Part shown: piece after piece, positions 10,000 through 20,072 of the stretch
How positions within the stretch are numbered: position 1 is the stretch's first letter
Layout of the letters: every line of letters begins with the position of its first letter
From: Methylobacterium sp. Leaf125
GTDB taxonomy: Bacteria > Pseudomonadota > Alphaproteobacteria > Rhizobiales > Beijerinckiaceae
Direction of reading: 5' to 3'
Length of the DNA: 64,000 nt
NCBI RefSeq assembly: GCF_001423085.1
Contig: NZ_LMNU01000012.1
Span: forward strand, 745,137 to 809,136
The notes under the pieces: model-generated
The model's database searches: none
Told to the model about the DNA's origin: nothing
What the model saw: the letters and a program-made list of their open reading frames with translations, nothing else
Position numbers and translations under genes: made by a program

Positions 10000-11415
10000 C
10001 TACGGCATCGCATTGCGCGGGGCGGCGGCGACCAGCCGGTGCCCCGAGACCTCGGCCCCGGCCTCCGGGCTGAGCCGGCGGAAGGGGAAGAACGACATCA
10101 CCGAGATCAGCGCCACGGCCAGGAAGGCCGGGGCGAAGTCCTGCGCCGCGATCTCGCTGCGGCCGTGGAACGCGGCGGCGCCCTCCAGGGCCAGGGCCCC
10201 GAGGGACACGCCCAGGCTGAGCGAGAGCTGCTGCGCCACGCTGGCGAGGCTGGTGGCCGCGCTCATCTCCCGGGTCTCCAGCTCGGCATACGCGATGGCG
10301 TTGACGCAGGTGAACTGCAGGGAGCGCACGCAGCCGCCGATCAGCAGGAGGCAGATGATGATCGCGTGCGGGGTCTCGGCGGTGAACAGGCCGTTCACGG
10401 CGAGGAAGGCCGAGGCGACGAGGGCGTTGACGAGCATCACCCGCCGGAAGCCGTAGGCGCGCAGGATGCGGGGGCCGATGATCTTGATGAGCAGCGCCCC
10501 GGCCGCCGCCGCGAAGGTGATGAGGCCCGAGCGCAGGGGATCGAGCCCGAAGCCGATCTGCAGCATCAGCGGCAGCAGGAACGGGATCGCCCCGGTGCCG
10601 ATCCGGAACAGGCTGCCGCCGGTCACCGCCGCCCGGAAGGTCGGATAGCGCAGCAGGTCGAGGCGGATCACCGGATGGGCGATGCCGCGCGAATGCCGGA
10701 AATACAGCGCCAGGAGGAGTCCCCCGGTAACGAGGCAGCCCCAGGAGACCCCGTCCGGCAGGAGGTGGCGGCCGGTGGAGGCCAGGCCGAGCATCAGCGT
10801 GGCGAGCCCCAGCCCGGAGAGCAGGAAGCCGAGGACGTCGAGGGGCGGCCGATCGCCTTCGCGGATATTCTCGAAGTAGAGCGTCGACAGAACGATGCCG
10901 GCGATCCCGATCGGGATGTTGATGAAGAAGATCCACCGCCAGTCGAAGTAGGTGGTGATGAAGCCGCCCAGCGGCGGACCGAAGATCGGTCCGATCAGGG
11001 CGGGGATCGTCAGGTAGGCGAGGGCGCTGACGAGTTCGCTCTTGGGCACGCTGCGCAGGATCACGAGGCGTCCGACCGGCACCATCATGGCCCCGCCGAT
11101 CCCCTGGAAGAACCGGGCGGCGACGAAGCCCGCCAGGGAGTTCGAGGCCGCGCAGGCCAGCGAACCCGCCATGAACACCCCGAGTGCGACCCGGAACACC
11201 GTGCGGGCCCCGAACCGGTCCGCCATCCAGCCGCTGATCGGGATGAAGATCGCCAGGCTGACGAGGTAGGCGGTCAGCGCGAGCTTGAGGGCGATCGGGT
11301 CCTCGTTCAGGCTCCGGGCGATGGCCGGCAGCGCGGTGGCGATCACGGTGGAATCGGTGTTCTCCATGAACAGCGCGGTGGCGACGACGAGGGGAACGAT
11401 CTGGGAGGTGCGCAT
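10000..11415 (-). CDS. DHA2-family MFS exporter (EmrB/QacA type)
   Basis: The 471-residue protein has the DHA2 signature MENTDSTVIATALPAIA in helix 1 (acidic residue plus ALP), motif A GWMADRFGARTVFRVALG, and motif C-like ALIGPIFGPPLGGFI. The length and hydrophobic pattern fit 14 spans. It would export drugs or other small molecules with proton antiport. The start is the ATG directly before the first helix; longer frames read Arg/Pro-rich sequence. No EmrA-type adaptor gene is adjacent. It is convergent with the DoxX gene (22 bases between stops) and divergent from the DUF3313 gene. Confidence 0.88.
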   Translation of the reverse strand: MRTSQIVPLVVATALFMENTDSTVIATALPAIARSLNEDPIALKLALTAYLVSLAIFIPISGWMADRFGARTVFRVALGVFMAGSLACAASNSLAGFVAARFFQGIGGAMMVPVGRLVILRSVPKSELVSALAYLTIPALIGPIFGPPLGGFITTYFDWRWIFFINIPIGIAGIVLSTLYFENIREGDRPPLDVLGFLLSGLGLATLMLGLASTGRHLLPDGVSWGCLVTGGLLLALYFRHSRGIAHPVIRLDLLRYPTFRAAVTGGSLFRIGTGAIPFLLPLMLQIGFGLDPLRSGLITFAAAAGALLIKIIGPRILRAYGFRRVMLVNALVASAFLAVNGLFTAETPHAIIICLLLIGGCVRSLQFTCVNAIAYAELETREMSAATSLASVAQQLSLSLGVSLGALALEGAAAFHGRSEIAAQDFAPAFLAVALISVMSFFPFRRLSPEAGAEVSGHRLVAAAPRNAMP

Positions 11416-11754
11416 CGGCGAGACATAGGTCCGGTCGGGCCGTTCGGGTGCCTCATACCGACGAAAAGCCGCGCCGCGGCAAGCGCGCGTCCCGTGACGA
11501 ATGGCACGGGATGAAAGCGGCATGTCGCACGTGCAGGGCCTGGGGTCTCCGGCGGCGTGGCCCTGCGGCCACATCGGTCCAGCATCGGACCGGCGACGGG
11601 CCTGCTCACCTTTCCACAATGTTGCTGGAGCCGCTAAGCTCGCCGGCATGATCTGGACGCCGCAGGTCTCCCCTCGGAAAGGGCTTCTTCGGGAGACGCC
11701 TTTCCCGGGGAGGCGTGCCGAGCGTCCACCCGCGCGTCCCCAAGAAAGTTACCG
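11416..11754. other. Divergent regulatory gap (339 bases)
   Basis: Upstream region shared by the DHA2 exporter (leftward) and the DUF3313 lipoprotein (rightward). An inverted repeat GGAAAGG (11676-11682) / CCTTTCC (11699-11705) could form a hairpin in the leader of the rightward gene. No convincing coding sequence or promoter consensus was seen. Confidence 0.4.
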
Positions 11755-12657
11755 ATGCTTCCGAGGTTCGAACATCGACGCAGGCTGGCAGGCTTCGTCT
11801 CCAGCCTCGCCCTGGCGGCCGCGGTCGCGGGCTGCGGCACCGTGGTGCTCACGGAATCCGGCGCCCTGACCCGCTACGACCGCCTCGCCAGCAGCGACGA
11901 GACGGCCAGCTCCTCCCGAATCTTCGTCGATCCGGCGGCCCTCGCGGCCACCCGGACGGTGCGGATCGTACCCACCTCCTTCTCCGAGGTCGTAGCCCCG
12001 GGCCTGACCCCGGCCGAGCGCAAGCTCGTGGCCAACGCGGCCGACCGGGCCCTCTGCTACGAACTCTCCCTGCGCTACGACGTGGTCTCGGGCCGGAAGG
12101 CCGACCTCACCGTCCGCTCGGCGGTGACCCGGATCGACCTCACCAACGTGCCGGCGGCCGGCGCCACGGTGGCGACCTCGGCGGGCATCACCATCGCGTC
12201 CCAGCTCGGCGCCGGTTTCGCGACGGCCGTCGGCCGCATCCCGATTCCCCGCATCCCCATCGGTCTCGGCAGCCTGACGGTCGAGGCCGAGGCCCTCGAC
12301 AGCCGCAACGTGCAGCGGGCCGCCATGGTCTGGGGCGGGGCGAGCAACGCCTTCACCAACCAGGCCCGGTTCTCCCCGGCCAGCGACGCCTACGACCTCG
12401 CCGGCGAGTTCGGCCAGGATTTCGGCTTCTACCTCGCGACCGGCCAGGACCCGTTCAAGGCGCCGCTCACGCTGCCGACCTACGATCGCGTCCGCATCAC
12501 GACCCTCGGCGAGGCGCCCCTCGACCCGGATTGCGAGGCGTTCGGCCGCGCACCCGGCATCGACGGCATCCTCGGCGACTACGTCGGCGCCCCGCCGGAA
12601 TGGACCGACAAGGGACCGGCCGAGGGCCTGCCGGGCGCCCCCCGAGGCGTGCGCTAG
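11755..12657 (+). CDS. DUF3313 family lipoprotein
   Basis: The 300-residue product has a signal sequence ending in a lipobox (AVAGC, Cys ~27), so it is probably a membrane-anchored lipoprotein of the cell envelope. The body contains DRALCYELSLRYDVV, LTVRSAVTRIDLTN and the Gly/Ala-rich LGAGFATAVGRIPIPRIPIGLGSLTVEAEALD block, consistent with the DUF3313 family. That family has no assigned role that I can cite. The long Ala/Gly stretch at ~130-165 may be a membrane-associating loop. It is followed 164 bases later by guaB in the same direction but probably with a separate promoter. Confidence 0.75.
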   Translation: MLPRFEHRRRLAGFVSSLALAAAVAGCGTVVLTESGALTRYDRLASSDETASSSRIFVDPAALAATRTVRIVPTSFSEVVAPGLTPAERKLVANAADRALCYELSLRYDVVSGRKADLTVRSAVTRIDLTNVPAAGATVATSAGITIASQLGAGFATAVGRIPIPRIPIGLGSLTVEAEALDSRNVQRAAMVWGGASNAFTNQARFSPASDAYDLAGEFGQDFGFYLATGQDPFKAPLTLPTYDRVRITTLGEAPLDPDCEAFGRAPGIDGILGDYVGAPPEWTDKGPAEGLPGAPRGVR

Positions 12658-12770
12658 GCGCAACCCCCACCGGAGAACGGCGCCCCGAGCGCATTTTCCT
12701 GTCGGACGCGCACACCGGCGGCTTTGCGCCGGTTCCTCGCGCATGATACTGGCCCGTGCCAACCCAGTGA

Positions 12771-14315
<1,545 letters not shown>

Positions 14316-14375
14316 CCGGCGCTGCGTGCGCCCGTGCCGGATGTCCGGCCGGGTCGCCGCCCGATAGGAATCGCC

Positions 14376-14807
14376 GTGTCCGTCCAAGCCATCCTGGCCC
14401 CCGTCTTCGCCCAGGTCTTCCTCACCTTCGCGCTGCTGTTCTGGACCGGGCGGATGCGCCTCTCCGCGGTGCGCGGCGGTGCCGTGAAGGGCCGCGAGCT
14501 GACGCTGGGCCAGCGCAACTGGCCGGCCCCGGCCCAGCAGGCCGCCAACACCTTCTCGAACCAGTTCGAGATCCCGGTGCTGTTCTACGTGCTCGTCGGC
14601 CTCGCCCTGGCCACCCGCAAGGCCGACCTCCTGTTCGTGGTCATGGCCTGGGTCTTCGTCGCGACGCGCTTCGTCCATGCGGGCGTGTATCTCTCCACGA
14701 ACCACATCCCGTACCGCTTCCGGGCCTACGCCGTCGGCACGCTGGTGCTGCTCGCGATGTGGATCCTCTTCGCGATCCGGATCTTCCTGGCGCCGATCGG
14801 CATCTGA
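14376..14807 (+). CDS. MAPEG family membrane protein
   Basis: The 143-residue inner-membrane protein has four hydrophobic helices and the NTFSNQFEIPVLFYVL and FVHAGVYLSTN motifs of the MAPEG (membrane-associated eicosanoid/glutathione metabolism) family. Bacterial members are of uncertain substrate; glutathione transferase activity is possible. The GTG start is supported by AGGAA five bases upstream; a GTG 14 codons earlier is possible but weaker. It lies 60 bases after guaB, and the same association recurs in related genomes as I recall, so it may be co-transcribed. Confidence 0.82.
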   Translation: MSVQAILAPVFAQVFLTFALLFWTGRMRLSAVRGGAVKGRELTLGQRNWPAPAQQAANTFSNQFEIPVLFYVLVGLALATRKADLLFVVMAWVFVATRFVHAGVYLSTNHIPYRFRAYAVGTLVLLAMWILFAIRIFLAPIGI

Positions 14808-14885
14808 CCCGGTACGATGGCGCGGCCTGACGGATGGGTGGCCGCCAAGGGGCCGCGATCCACGAACGACGAAAGGGATGAGACC

Positions 14886-15842
14886 ATGCGCGTTCTCGTT
14901 GTCGGCGCCGGCGCCACCGGCGGATATTTCGGCGCACGCCTCGCCGAGGCCGGCCGCGACGTCACCTTCCTCGTCCGTCCGGCGCGCGCGGCCAAGCTCG
15001 CCGATGCCGGCCTGACGGTCGAGAGCCCCGTCGGCAACTTGCACATCCCGGCACCCCAGACGGTCACCGCCGCCGACCTCGCCGCCGGCAAGGGCGGAGC
15101 CTTCGACCTCGTGCTGTTCTCGTGCAAGGCCTACGACCTAGACGGCGCCATCGCGGACGTCGCGCCGGCGGTGGGTCCCGACACCGCGATCCTCCCGGTG
15201 CTCAACGGGATGCGCCACCTCGACGCGTTGGACATGGTATACGGTGCGGACCGCGTGCTCGGCGGATCCTGCGCCATCGTGGCGACCCTCGGCCCCGCGG
15301 GCGAGATCCGCCAGATGAATCCGCTGCACACCCTGACCTACGGCGAGCGGTCCGGCGGCCGCTCGGCCCGGGTCGAGGCCATCGAGTCCCTGATGCAGGG
15401 CGTGACGTTCCAGCCCCGCCTCAGCGAGAGCATGGTGTTGGAGATGTGGGAGAAGTGGAGTTTCCTGGCGACGCTGGCCGGCTCCACCTGCCTGATGCGC
15501 GCCACCATCGGCGACATCCTCGCCGCTCCGGGCGGCCTCGCCGTCATCGAGGCGCTGATGGAGGAGTGCCGGGCGATCGCCGAGGCCGCCGGCTACGCGC
15601 CGCGGCCCGGCGTGATGGAAAACACGCGCAAGACGCTCACGACCGAGGGATCGGCCTTCACCGCCTCGATGCTGCGCGACATCGAGGGCGGTGCCCGGAT
15701 CGAGGCCGACCACATCATCGGCGACCTGATCGCGCGGGCCCCCGATGCGACCGCACACCCGGTCCTCGACCGCGTCTACACGCATCTGAAGGCCTACGAG
15801 AACCGCCGCGCCCGCGAGGCAGCGGCGGCGAAACCTCAGTAG
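14886..15842 (+). CDS. Ketopantoate reductase-like (ApbA/PanE family) oxidoreductase
   Basis: 318 residues with the N-terminal NADP-binding GAGATGGYFG motif, the SCKAYD strand, the PVLNGMRHLD block and the C-terminal helical domain. The family reduces 2-dehydropantoate to pantoate for coenzyme A. The conserved Lys of the W-x-K helix is present (EMWEKW), but the following Asn residues typical of PanE are replaced (FLATLAGSTC). So it could be a side-branch 2-oxoacid reductase rather than the biosynthetic enzyme. A second family member with the full motif is at 56730. The start is the ATG after an AAGGG-containing leader. Its stop overlaps the tail of the convergent lipoprotein gene by seven bases. 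Confidence 0.82.
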   Translation: MRVLVVGAGATGGYFGARLAEAGRDVTFLVRPARAAKLADAGLTVESPVGNLHIPAPQTVTAADLAAGKGGAFDLVLFSCKAYDLDGAIADVAPAVGPDTAILPVLNGMRHLDALDMVYGADRVLGGSCAIVATLGPAGEIRQMNPLHTLTYGERSGGRSARVEAIESLMQGVTFQPRLSESMVLEMWEKWSFLATLAGSTCLMRATIGDILAAPGGLAVIEALMEECRAIAEAAGYAPRPGVMENTRKTLTTEGSAFTASMLRDIEGGARIEADHIIGDLIARAPDATAHPVLDRVYTHLKAYENRRAREAAAAKPQ

Positions 15843-16009
15843 CGCGGGCCGGGCGGCGGAGGCGGGGGCGCGCCGTATTCCAGCTGGGTCTTGGCATCCG
15901 GCCGGCGCGGGGGCGGCGCCGACAGGTCGGGAGCATCCGGCGCCGTGGAACAGGCGGCGACTGCCAGCATGACGAGGCCGGCGAGGCTGAGATGGATGAC
16001 GGGAGACAT
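15836..16009 (-). CDS. Small Pro-rich lipoprotein
   Basis: A 57-residue product beginning MSPVIHLSLAGLVMLAVAAC, which is a lipoprotein signal with a lipobox ending at Cys20. The mature part is only ~38 residues and Pro-rich (APPPRRPD, GAPPPPPPGPRY). An upstream in-frame ATG would add eleven residues ahead of the signal and is less likely. No function can be assigned. Its 3' end overlaps the stop of the convergent reductase gene. Confidence 0.65.
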   Translation of the reverse strand: MSPVIHLSLAGLVMLAVAACSTAPDAPDLSAPPPRRPDAKTQLEYGAPPPPPPGPRY

Positions 16010-16117
16010 GGGGTTCTCTAAAGCTCCAGGCGTCCGCTCCACGCGGCACCGTGGCGCAAGCTAAGCCGTAAACGTGCCGGAAGCTCGACTGTATTGTGTC
16101 CGGCCCTCGCCCGAAGC

Positions 16118-17476
16118 GTGGCGGTATCGCGGCGCCTACGGAAGGCGACGGCCCTAAAACTCGAGGATCTTGCCCTGACGCCCCCCGCCCGCCTCTCCGC
16201 CGCCATCGAGGTCCTCGCCGATATCGCCGCGCGCCGCCGCCCCGCCGCCGATGCGCTGAAGGATTGGGGTTTAAGCCACCGCTTCGCCGGGTCGGGCGAC
16301 CGCGCCGCCATCGCCAGCCTCGTCTACGACGCCCTGCGTCGGCGCGCCTCCGCCGCCTGGATCATGGCTGACGAGGGCGCGCGCAGCCTCGTGATCGGCA
16401 TGCTGCGGCTCCAGTATGGTCTCGCAGCGCCGACCATCGCGGAGATGTTCAGCGGCGAGCGCTTCGCCCCCGAGCCCCTGACCCCGGAAGAAAGGACCCG
16501 CCTTGTGGAAGGGACCCTGGCTGATGCCCCGCTCCACGTCGCCGGCGATGTCCCCGAATGGGTGCTCCCCTCCTTCGAAGCGACCTTCGGCTCCGAGACC
16601 CTCGACGAGCTGCGCGCTCTTGGCCGACGGGCCCCGCTCGATATCCGCGTCAACACGCTCAAGCGCAGCCGTCCGGAGGCCCTGGCGGGTCTCGTCCACC
16701 TCGCGCCGGAGCCGACCCCGCACGCGCCCAACGGCCTGCGCATCCCCATCGGCGATGATGGGCGAGGTCCCGCCCTCCATGTCGAGCCGGAATTCATCGA
16801 CGGCTGGTACGAGATCCAGGACGAAGGCTCGCAGCTTGCGAGTCTTCTCAGCGGCTCACGCCCCGGCGAGACTGTCGTCGATCTCTGCGCCGGCGGTGGT
16901 GGAAAGACCCTGAGCCTCGCCGCGATGATGGAGAATACCGGGCGATTGGTGGCCAGCGACGACGATCCCCGCCGGCTCGCCCCGATCCACGAGCGTCTGC
17001 GGCGCGCCGGTGCCGTCGCGGAGATCCGTACGCCCCGCGCCGGCAAGGCCCGCACCGACGTTCTCGGCGACCTCGACGGGTGCGCGGACCGCGTCCTCGT
17101 CGATGCGCCCTGTACCGGCTCCGGAACCTGGCGGCGCAATCCGGATGCCAAGTGGCGAATGCGCCCGAATGCCCTGGGCACACGTGTGGCGGATCAGGCC
17201 ACAGTGCTCGACCGGGCCGCGCGGCTGGTACGCCCCGGCGGTCGCATCACCTACATCACCTGCTCGCTGCTGCCCGAGGAGAACGACGCGGCCGTCGCCG
17301 GTCTTCTCGCGCGCCGGCCGGACGACTTCGCGGTGCTCTCAGCCTCCGAGATCCTCGCCACGCACGCGCCCGATCTCGGCTCGGCGGTCCGCCTGACCCG
17401 GTACGGTCTCCAGATGAGTCCCGCCCGGACCGGCACCGACGGCTTCTACGTCGCCACCCTTGAGCGGCGGGCCTGA
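16118..17476 (+). CDS. RsmB/NOP-family 16S rRNA (cytosine-C5)-methyltransferase
   Basis: About 452 residues. The N-terminal part resembles the NusB/RsmB helical domain; the C-terminal part is the SAM methyltransferase with DLCAGGGGKTLSLA (motif I), the DAPCTGSGTWRRNPD block and the ITYITCSLLPEEN block, whose two Cys are the catalytic pair of m5C methyltransferases. It would modify rRNA in the cytoplasm. The start is uncertain: the homologous core begins near TPPARLSAAIEVL (about 16178), where only a CTG preceded by GAGG is available. GTG 16118 and TTG 16094 are the usable upstream starts; I chose 16118. Confidence 0.88.
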   Translation: MAVSRRLRKATALKLEDLALTPPARLSAAIEVLADIAARRRPAADALKDWGLSHRFAGSGDRAAIASLVYDALRRRASAAWIMADEGARSLVIGMLRLQYGLAAPTIAEMFSGERFAPEPLTPEERTRLVEGTLADAPLHVAGDVPEWVLPSFEATFGSETLDELRALGRRAPLDIRVNTLKRSRPEALAGLVHLAPEPTPHAPNGLRIPIGDDGRGPALHVEPEFIDGWYEIQDEGSQLASLLSGSRPGETVVDLCAGGGGKTLSLAAMMENTGRLVASDDDPRRLAPIHERLRRAGAVAEIRTPRAGKARTDVLGDLDGCADRVLVDAPCTGSGTWRRNPDAKWRMRPNALGTRVADQATVLDRAARLVRPGGRITYITCSLLPEENDAAVAGLLARRPDDFAVLSASEILATHAPDLGSAVRLTRYGLQMSPARTGTDGFYVATLERRA

Positions 17477-17481
17477 AACGA

Positions 17482-17508
17482 GGATTGGCCCCGCAAGGGG
17501 GCCAATCC
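17482..17508. terminator. Hairpin between convergent genes
   Basis: A perfect 11-bp stem (17482-17492 with 17498-17508) with a 5-base loop lies just after the rsmB-like stop. No strong T-run follows on either strand, but position between convergent genes suggests a bidirectional terminator or mRNA 3'-end stabiliser. Confidence 0.55.
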
Positions 17509-17520
17509 ATACGACTCGTC

Positions 17521-17710
17521 AGAAGCAGCGGCGCTCTTTCAGAAGCAGCGGCGCTCTTTCAGAAGCAGCGGCGCTCTTTCAGAAGCAGCGGCGCTCTTTC
17601 AGAAGCAGCGGCTTCAGAAGCAGCGGCGCTCTTTCAGAAGCAGCGGCGCTCTTTCAGAAGCAGCGGCGCTCTTTCAGAAGCAGCGGCGCTCTTTCAGAAG
17701 CAGCGGCGCT
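17521..17710. repeat. 20-bp tandem repeat array at a gene 3' end
   Basis: The unit agaagcagcggcgctctttc is repeated: four full units (17521-17600), one 15-base unit lacking gctct (17601-17615), four full units (17616-17695), and a partial unit (17696-17710). The partial unit is the last codons of the leftward 75-residue gene, whose TGA lies at the junction of units. So the array looks like repeated copying of that gene's 3' end (codons for R-R-C-F, stop) into its 3' untranslated region. Each unit is itself near-palindromic. Confidence 0.95.
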
Positions 17711-17921
17711 TGCGCACCACGACCATCCGACCCATCGGCCCACGGCGCTTGGTAACGACGGTTTTGCAACGGGGGCCGCGGATCACCGTGCGCTCGACGA
17801 TGCGGACCTGCTGGATTCCGCCGGCCGGTGCGATGCCGGCCGAGACGGGCAAGGCGGAGGCCGAGGTGGCTCCGAGTCCGGCGAGGGCGAGTGTGGCGAT
17901 CCCGAAGATGGTGGCTCTCAT
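17694..17921 (-). CDS. Small secreted Val/Arg-rich basic protein
   Basis: A 75-residue product with a signal peptide (IFGIATLALAGLGATSASA) and a short basic mature part, IVERTVIRGPRCKTVVTKRR and VVVRKRRCF, with two Cys that could form a disulfide. It resembles in composition the protein at 51169, which also has repeated V-V-R-x patterns. Function is unknown; a cell-surface or periplasmic role is inferred from the signal. The gene ends in the first unit of a 20-bp tandem array, which is unusual. It runs leftward, divergent from guaA. Confidence 0.7.
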   Translation of the reverse strand: MRATIFGIATLALAGLGATSASALPVSAGIAPAGGIQQVRIVERTVIRGPRCKTVVTKRRGPMGRMVVVRKRRCF

Positions 17922-18086
17922 GGCTGAGGCTCCTGTTCGTTGCTGGGGGCACTCGGTGTCGGCGCCCGGCGGTGAACGACCGGTTAACGGGACTGCACCC
18001 CGGATCCCCAGGCCGACGCCAGCCGCGGGGCGGCTCTGCGGACCGATGCGTTGCACCAGACCGAGGCCTCGTCTAACTCCGGTGCC

Positions 18087-19643
18087 ATGACTACAGAGCA
18101 CGACAAGATCCTCATCGTCGATTTCGGCAGCCAGGTGACGCAGCTCATCGCGCGCCGCGTCCGCGAGGAGGGCGTCTACTGCGAAATCGTCCCCTTTACC
18201 AAGGCGGCCGAGGCCTTCGCCGAGACGAAGCCGAAGGGCGTGATCCTCTCGGGGGGGCCCGAATCGGTGACGACCGAGGCCTCGCCCCGGACGCCGCAGA
18301 TCGTCTTCGATTCTGGCGTGCCGGTCTTCGGTATCTGCTACGGCCAGCAGACCATGGCCGCCCAGCTCGGTGGCGAGGTCGAGGGCGGCCATCATGCGGA
18401 GTTCGGTCGGGCCGAGATTGAGATCCTGTCGGAATGCCCCCTGTTCAAGGGCGTGTGGCACGTCGGCGAGCACTACCCCGTCTGGATGAGCCACGGGGAC
18501 CGCGTCACCAAGCTGCCAGACGGGTTCACCACCGTCGCCATGTCGAAGAACGCCCCCTTCGCGGCGGTCGCGGACGAGGCTCGCCGGTACTACGCGGTGC
18601 AGTTCCACCCGGAGGTGGCGCACACGCCGCATGGCGCACTGCTGATCCGCAATTTCGTGCGCGACATCGCCGGCTGTACGGGCGACTGGACCATGGGCGC
18701 CTACCGCGAGGAAGCGATCGAGAAGATCCGCGCGCAGGTCGGCAAGGAGCGGGTGATCTGCGGATTGTCCGGCGGCGTCGATTCCGCTGTGGCGGCGGTC
18801 CTGATCCACGAGGCGATCGGCGAGCAACTCACCTGCGTCTTCGTCGACCATGGCCTGCTGCGCATGGGCGAGGCCGAGGAAGTCGTCCGGCTGTTCCGCG
18901 ACCACTACAACATTCCCCTCGTCCATGTTGAAGCGCAGGACCTGTTTCTTGGGGAGCTCACCGGCGTCAGCGACCCGGAGCAGAAGCGCAAGACGATCGG
19001 GCGCCTGTTCATCGACGTCTTCGAGGCCGAATCGAAGAAGATCGGCGGGGCCGCCTTCCTGGCCCAGGGCACCTTGTATCCGGACGTGATCGAGAGCGTT
19101 TCGTTCACCGGTGGTCCCTCGGTGACGATCAAATCTCATCACAATGTCGGCGGCCTGCCCGAGCGCATGAACATGCAACTCGTCGAGCCCCTGCGCGAGC
19201 TGTTCAAGGATGAGGTCCGTGTCCTCGGGAAGGAACTGGGCCTGCCCGAGGCCTTCGTCGGACGACACCCGTTCCCGGGTCCGGGCCTCGCCATCCGCTG
19301 CCCCGGTACGATCACGCCCGAGAAGCTCGAAGCCCTGCGCAAGGCCGATGCGATCTACCTCGACGAGATCCGCAAGGCCGGCCTCTACGACACGATCTGG
19401 CAGGCCTTCGCGGTGATCCTGCCTGTAAAGACCGTCGGAGTGATGGGCGACGGGCGTACCTACGACCACGTCTGCGCCTTGCGAGCCGTGACCTCGGTCG
19501 ACGGCATGACCGCCGATTTCTATCCCTTCGACATGGCCTTCCTCGGCCGCGTGGCGACGCGGATCATCAACGAGGTGAAGGGGATCAATCGCGTGACCTA
19601 CGACATCACCTCGAAGCCACCGGGAACGATCGAGTGGGAATGA
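18087..19643 (+). CDS. guaA: GMP synthase (glutamine-hydrolysing)
   Basis: 518 residues, the normal length. The N-terminal class I glutamine amidotransferase has nucleophile Cys84 (GICYGQQ) with His174 and Glu176 (QFHPEVAHT). The ATP-pyrophosphatase domain has the P-loop S228-GGVDS. The C-terminal dimerisation domain ends in KPPGTIEWE. It aminates XMP to GMP using glutamine and ATP. The final codons plus stop (19632-19643) read GAGTGGGAATGA, a sequence known as an integration target for genomic islands at the guaA 3' end. Confidence 0.98.
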   Translation: MTTEHDKILIVDFGSQVTQLIARRVREEGVYCEIVPFTKAAEAFAETKPKGVILSGGPESVTTEASPRTPQIVFDSGVPVFGICYGQQTMAAQLGGEVEGGHHAEFGRAEIEILSECPLFKGVWHVGEHYPVWMSHGDRVTKLPDGFTTVAMSKNAPFAAVADEARRYYAVQFHPEVAHTPHGALLIRNFVRDIAGCTGDWTMGAYREEAIEKIRAQVGKERVICGLSGGVDSAVAAVLIHEAIGEQLTCVFVDHGLLRMGEAEEVVRLFRDHYNIPLVHVEAQDLFLGELTGVSDPEQKRKTIGRLFIDVFEAESKKIGGAAFLAQGTLYPDVIESVSFTGGPSVTIKSHHNVGGLPERMNMQLVEPLRELFKDEVRVLGKELGLPEAFVGRHPFPGPGLAIRCPGTITPEKLEALRKADAIYLDEIRKAGLYDTIWQAFAVILPVKTVGVMGDGRTYDHVCALRAVTSVDGMTADFYPFDMAFLGRVATRIINEVKGINRVTYDITSKPPGTIEWE

Positions 19644-20072
19644 GCTGCAGGCAGTCTGTTCAGAAAAATTTCTCTACACGGTACGACCAATCGGCAAAAT
19701 AAGACGCGACAAAGCGCAACGAGCCTTGCCGTCCCTGAATTGGCATGTAGTATACCAATGGTCCCTCCCAGGGATTCATGTGACGCAACTTTAACCCCGC
19801 AGACCTTAGGGTCCGCGGGGTTTTGTCGTCAGGCTGCTCGGCACTCTCGTAGGCCGAGCAGCGGGCGAGAGCCCAATATTCGGCAGCCTCTCAATCTGTC
19901 GGAGTGACCGCTTTCATTGGGCAGGGAAGCCACACCGAGCAAGCGATACACGGCACGACCAAATCGTGAATCGGCCACGCTTGTATCTCAAGCGACGGCC
20001 CTCTACAGACCGACGCGCCATCCGGCTGGATCGGTTTAGTGCAAAAACGCCAAGACGCGCGAGATTGATTCG
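19644..20072. other. Low-GC gap after guaA
   Basis: This 429-base region has visibly lower GC than the genes around it. It holds an inverted repeat ATTGG (19739-19743) / CCAAT (19755-19759), a short TCCCT/AGGGA hairpin (19762-19774) and the terminator at 19795-19824. No integrase, tRNA or convincing coding frame was seen. It may be the scar of an island insertion or carry a short untranslated RNA ending at the terminator. Confidence 0.4.
19795..19824 (+). terminator. Rho-independent terminator
   Basis: CCCCGC (19795-19800) pairs with GCGGGG (19815-19820); inside, after one A/C mismatch, GACC pairs with GGTC around the loop TTAG, and TTTT follows. It is 151 bases past the guaA stop, far for a guaA terminator, so it may end a longer transcript or a small RNA. 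Confidence 0.8.

Noticed and set aside
17521-17710. CRISPR array
   Set aside because: Units are directly adjacent 20-mers without spacers, and no cas gene is present.
17485-18090. Rightward frames through the 20-bp array encoding SEAAALFQKQ-type peptide repeats
   Set aside because: The repeats are explained by amplification at the 3' end of the leftward gene; frames have no ribosome site or conserved start and run into unrelated sequence.
17694-19469. 591-codon leftward frame covering guaA
   Set aside because: Only the last 75 codons, beginning with a signal peptide, are credible; the rest is the antisense of guaA.
19644-19824. tRNA gene upstream of the terminator after guaA
   Set aside because: No cloverleaf with T-arm consensus and acceptor pairing could be built from the short hairpins seen.
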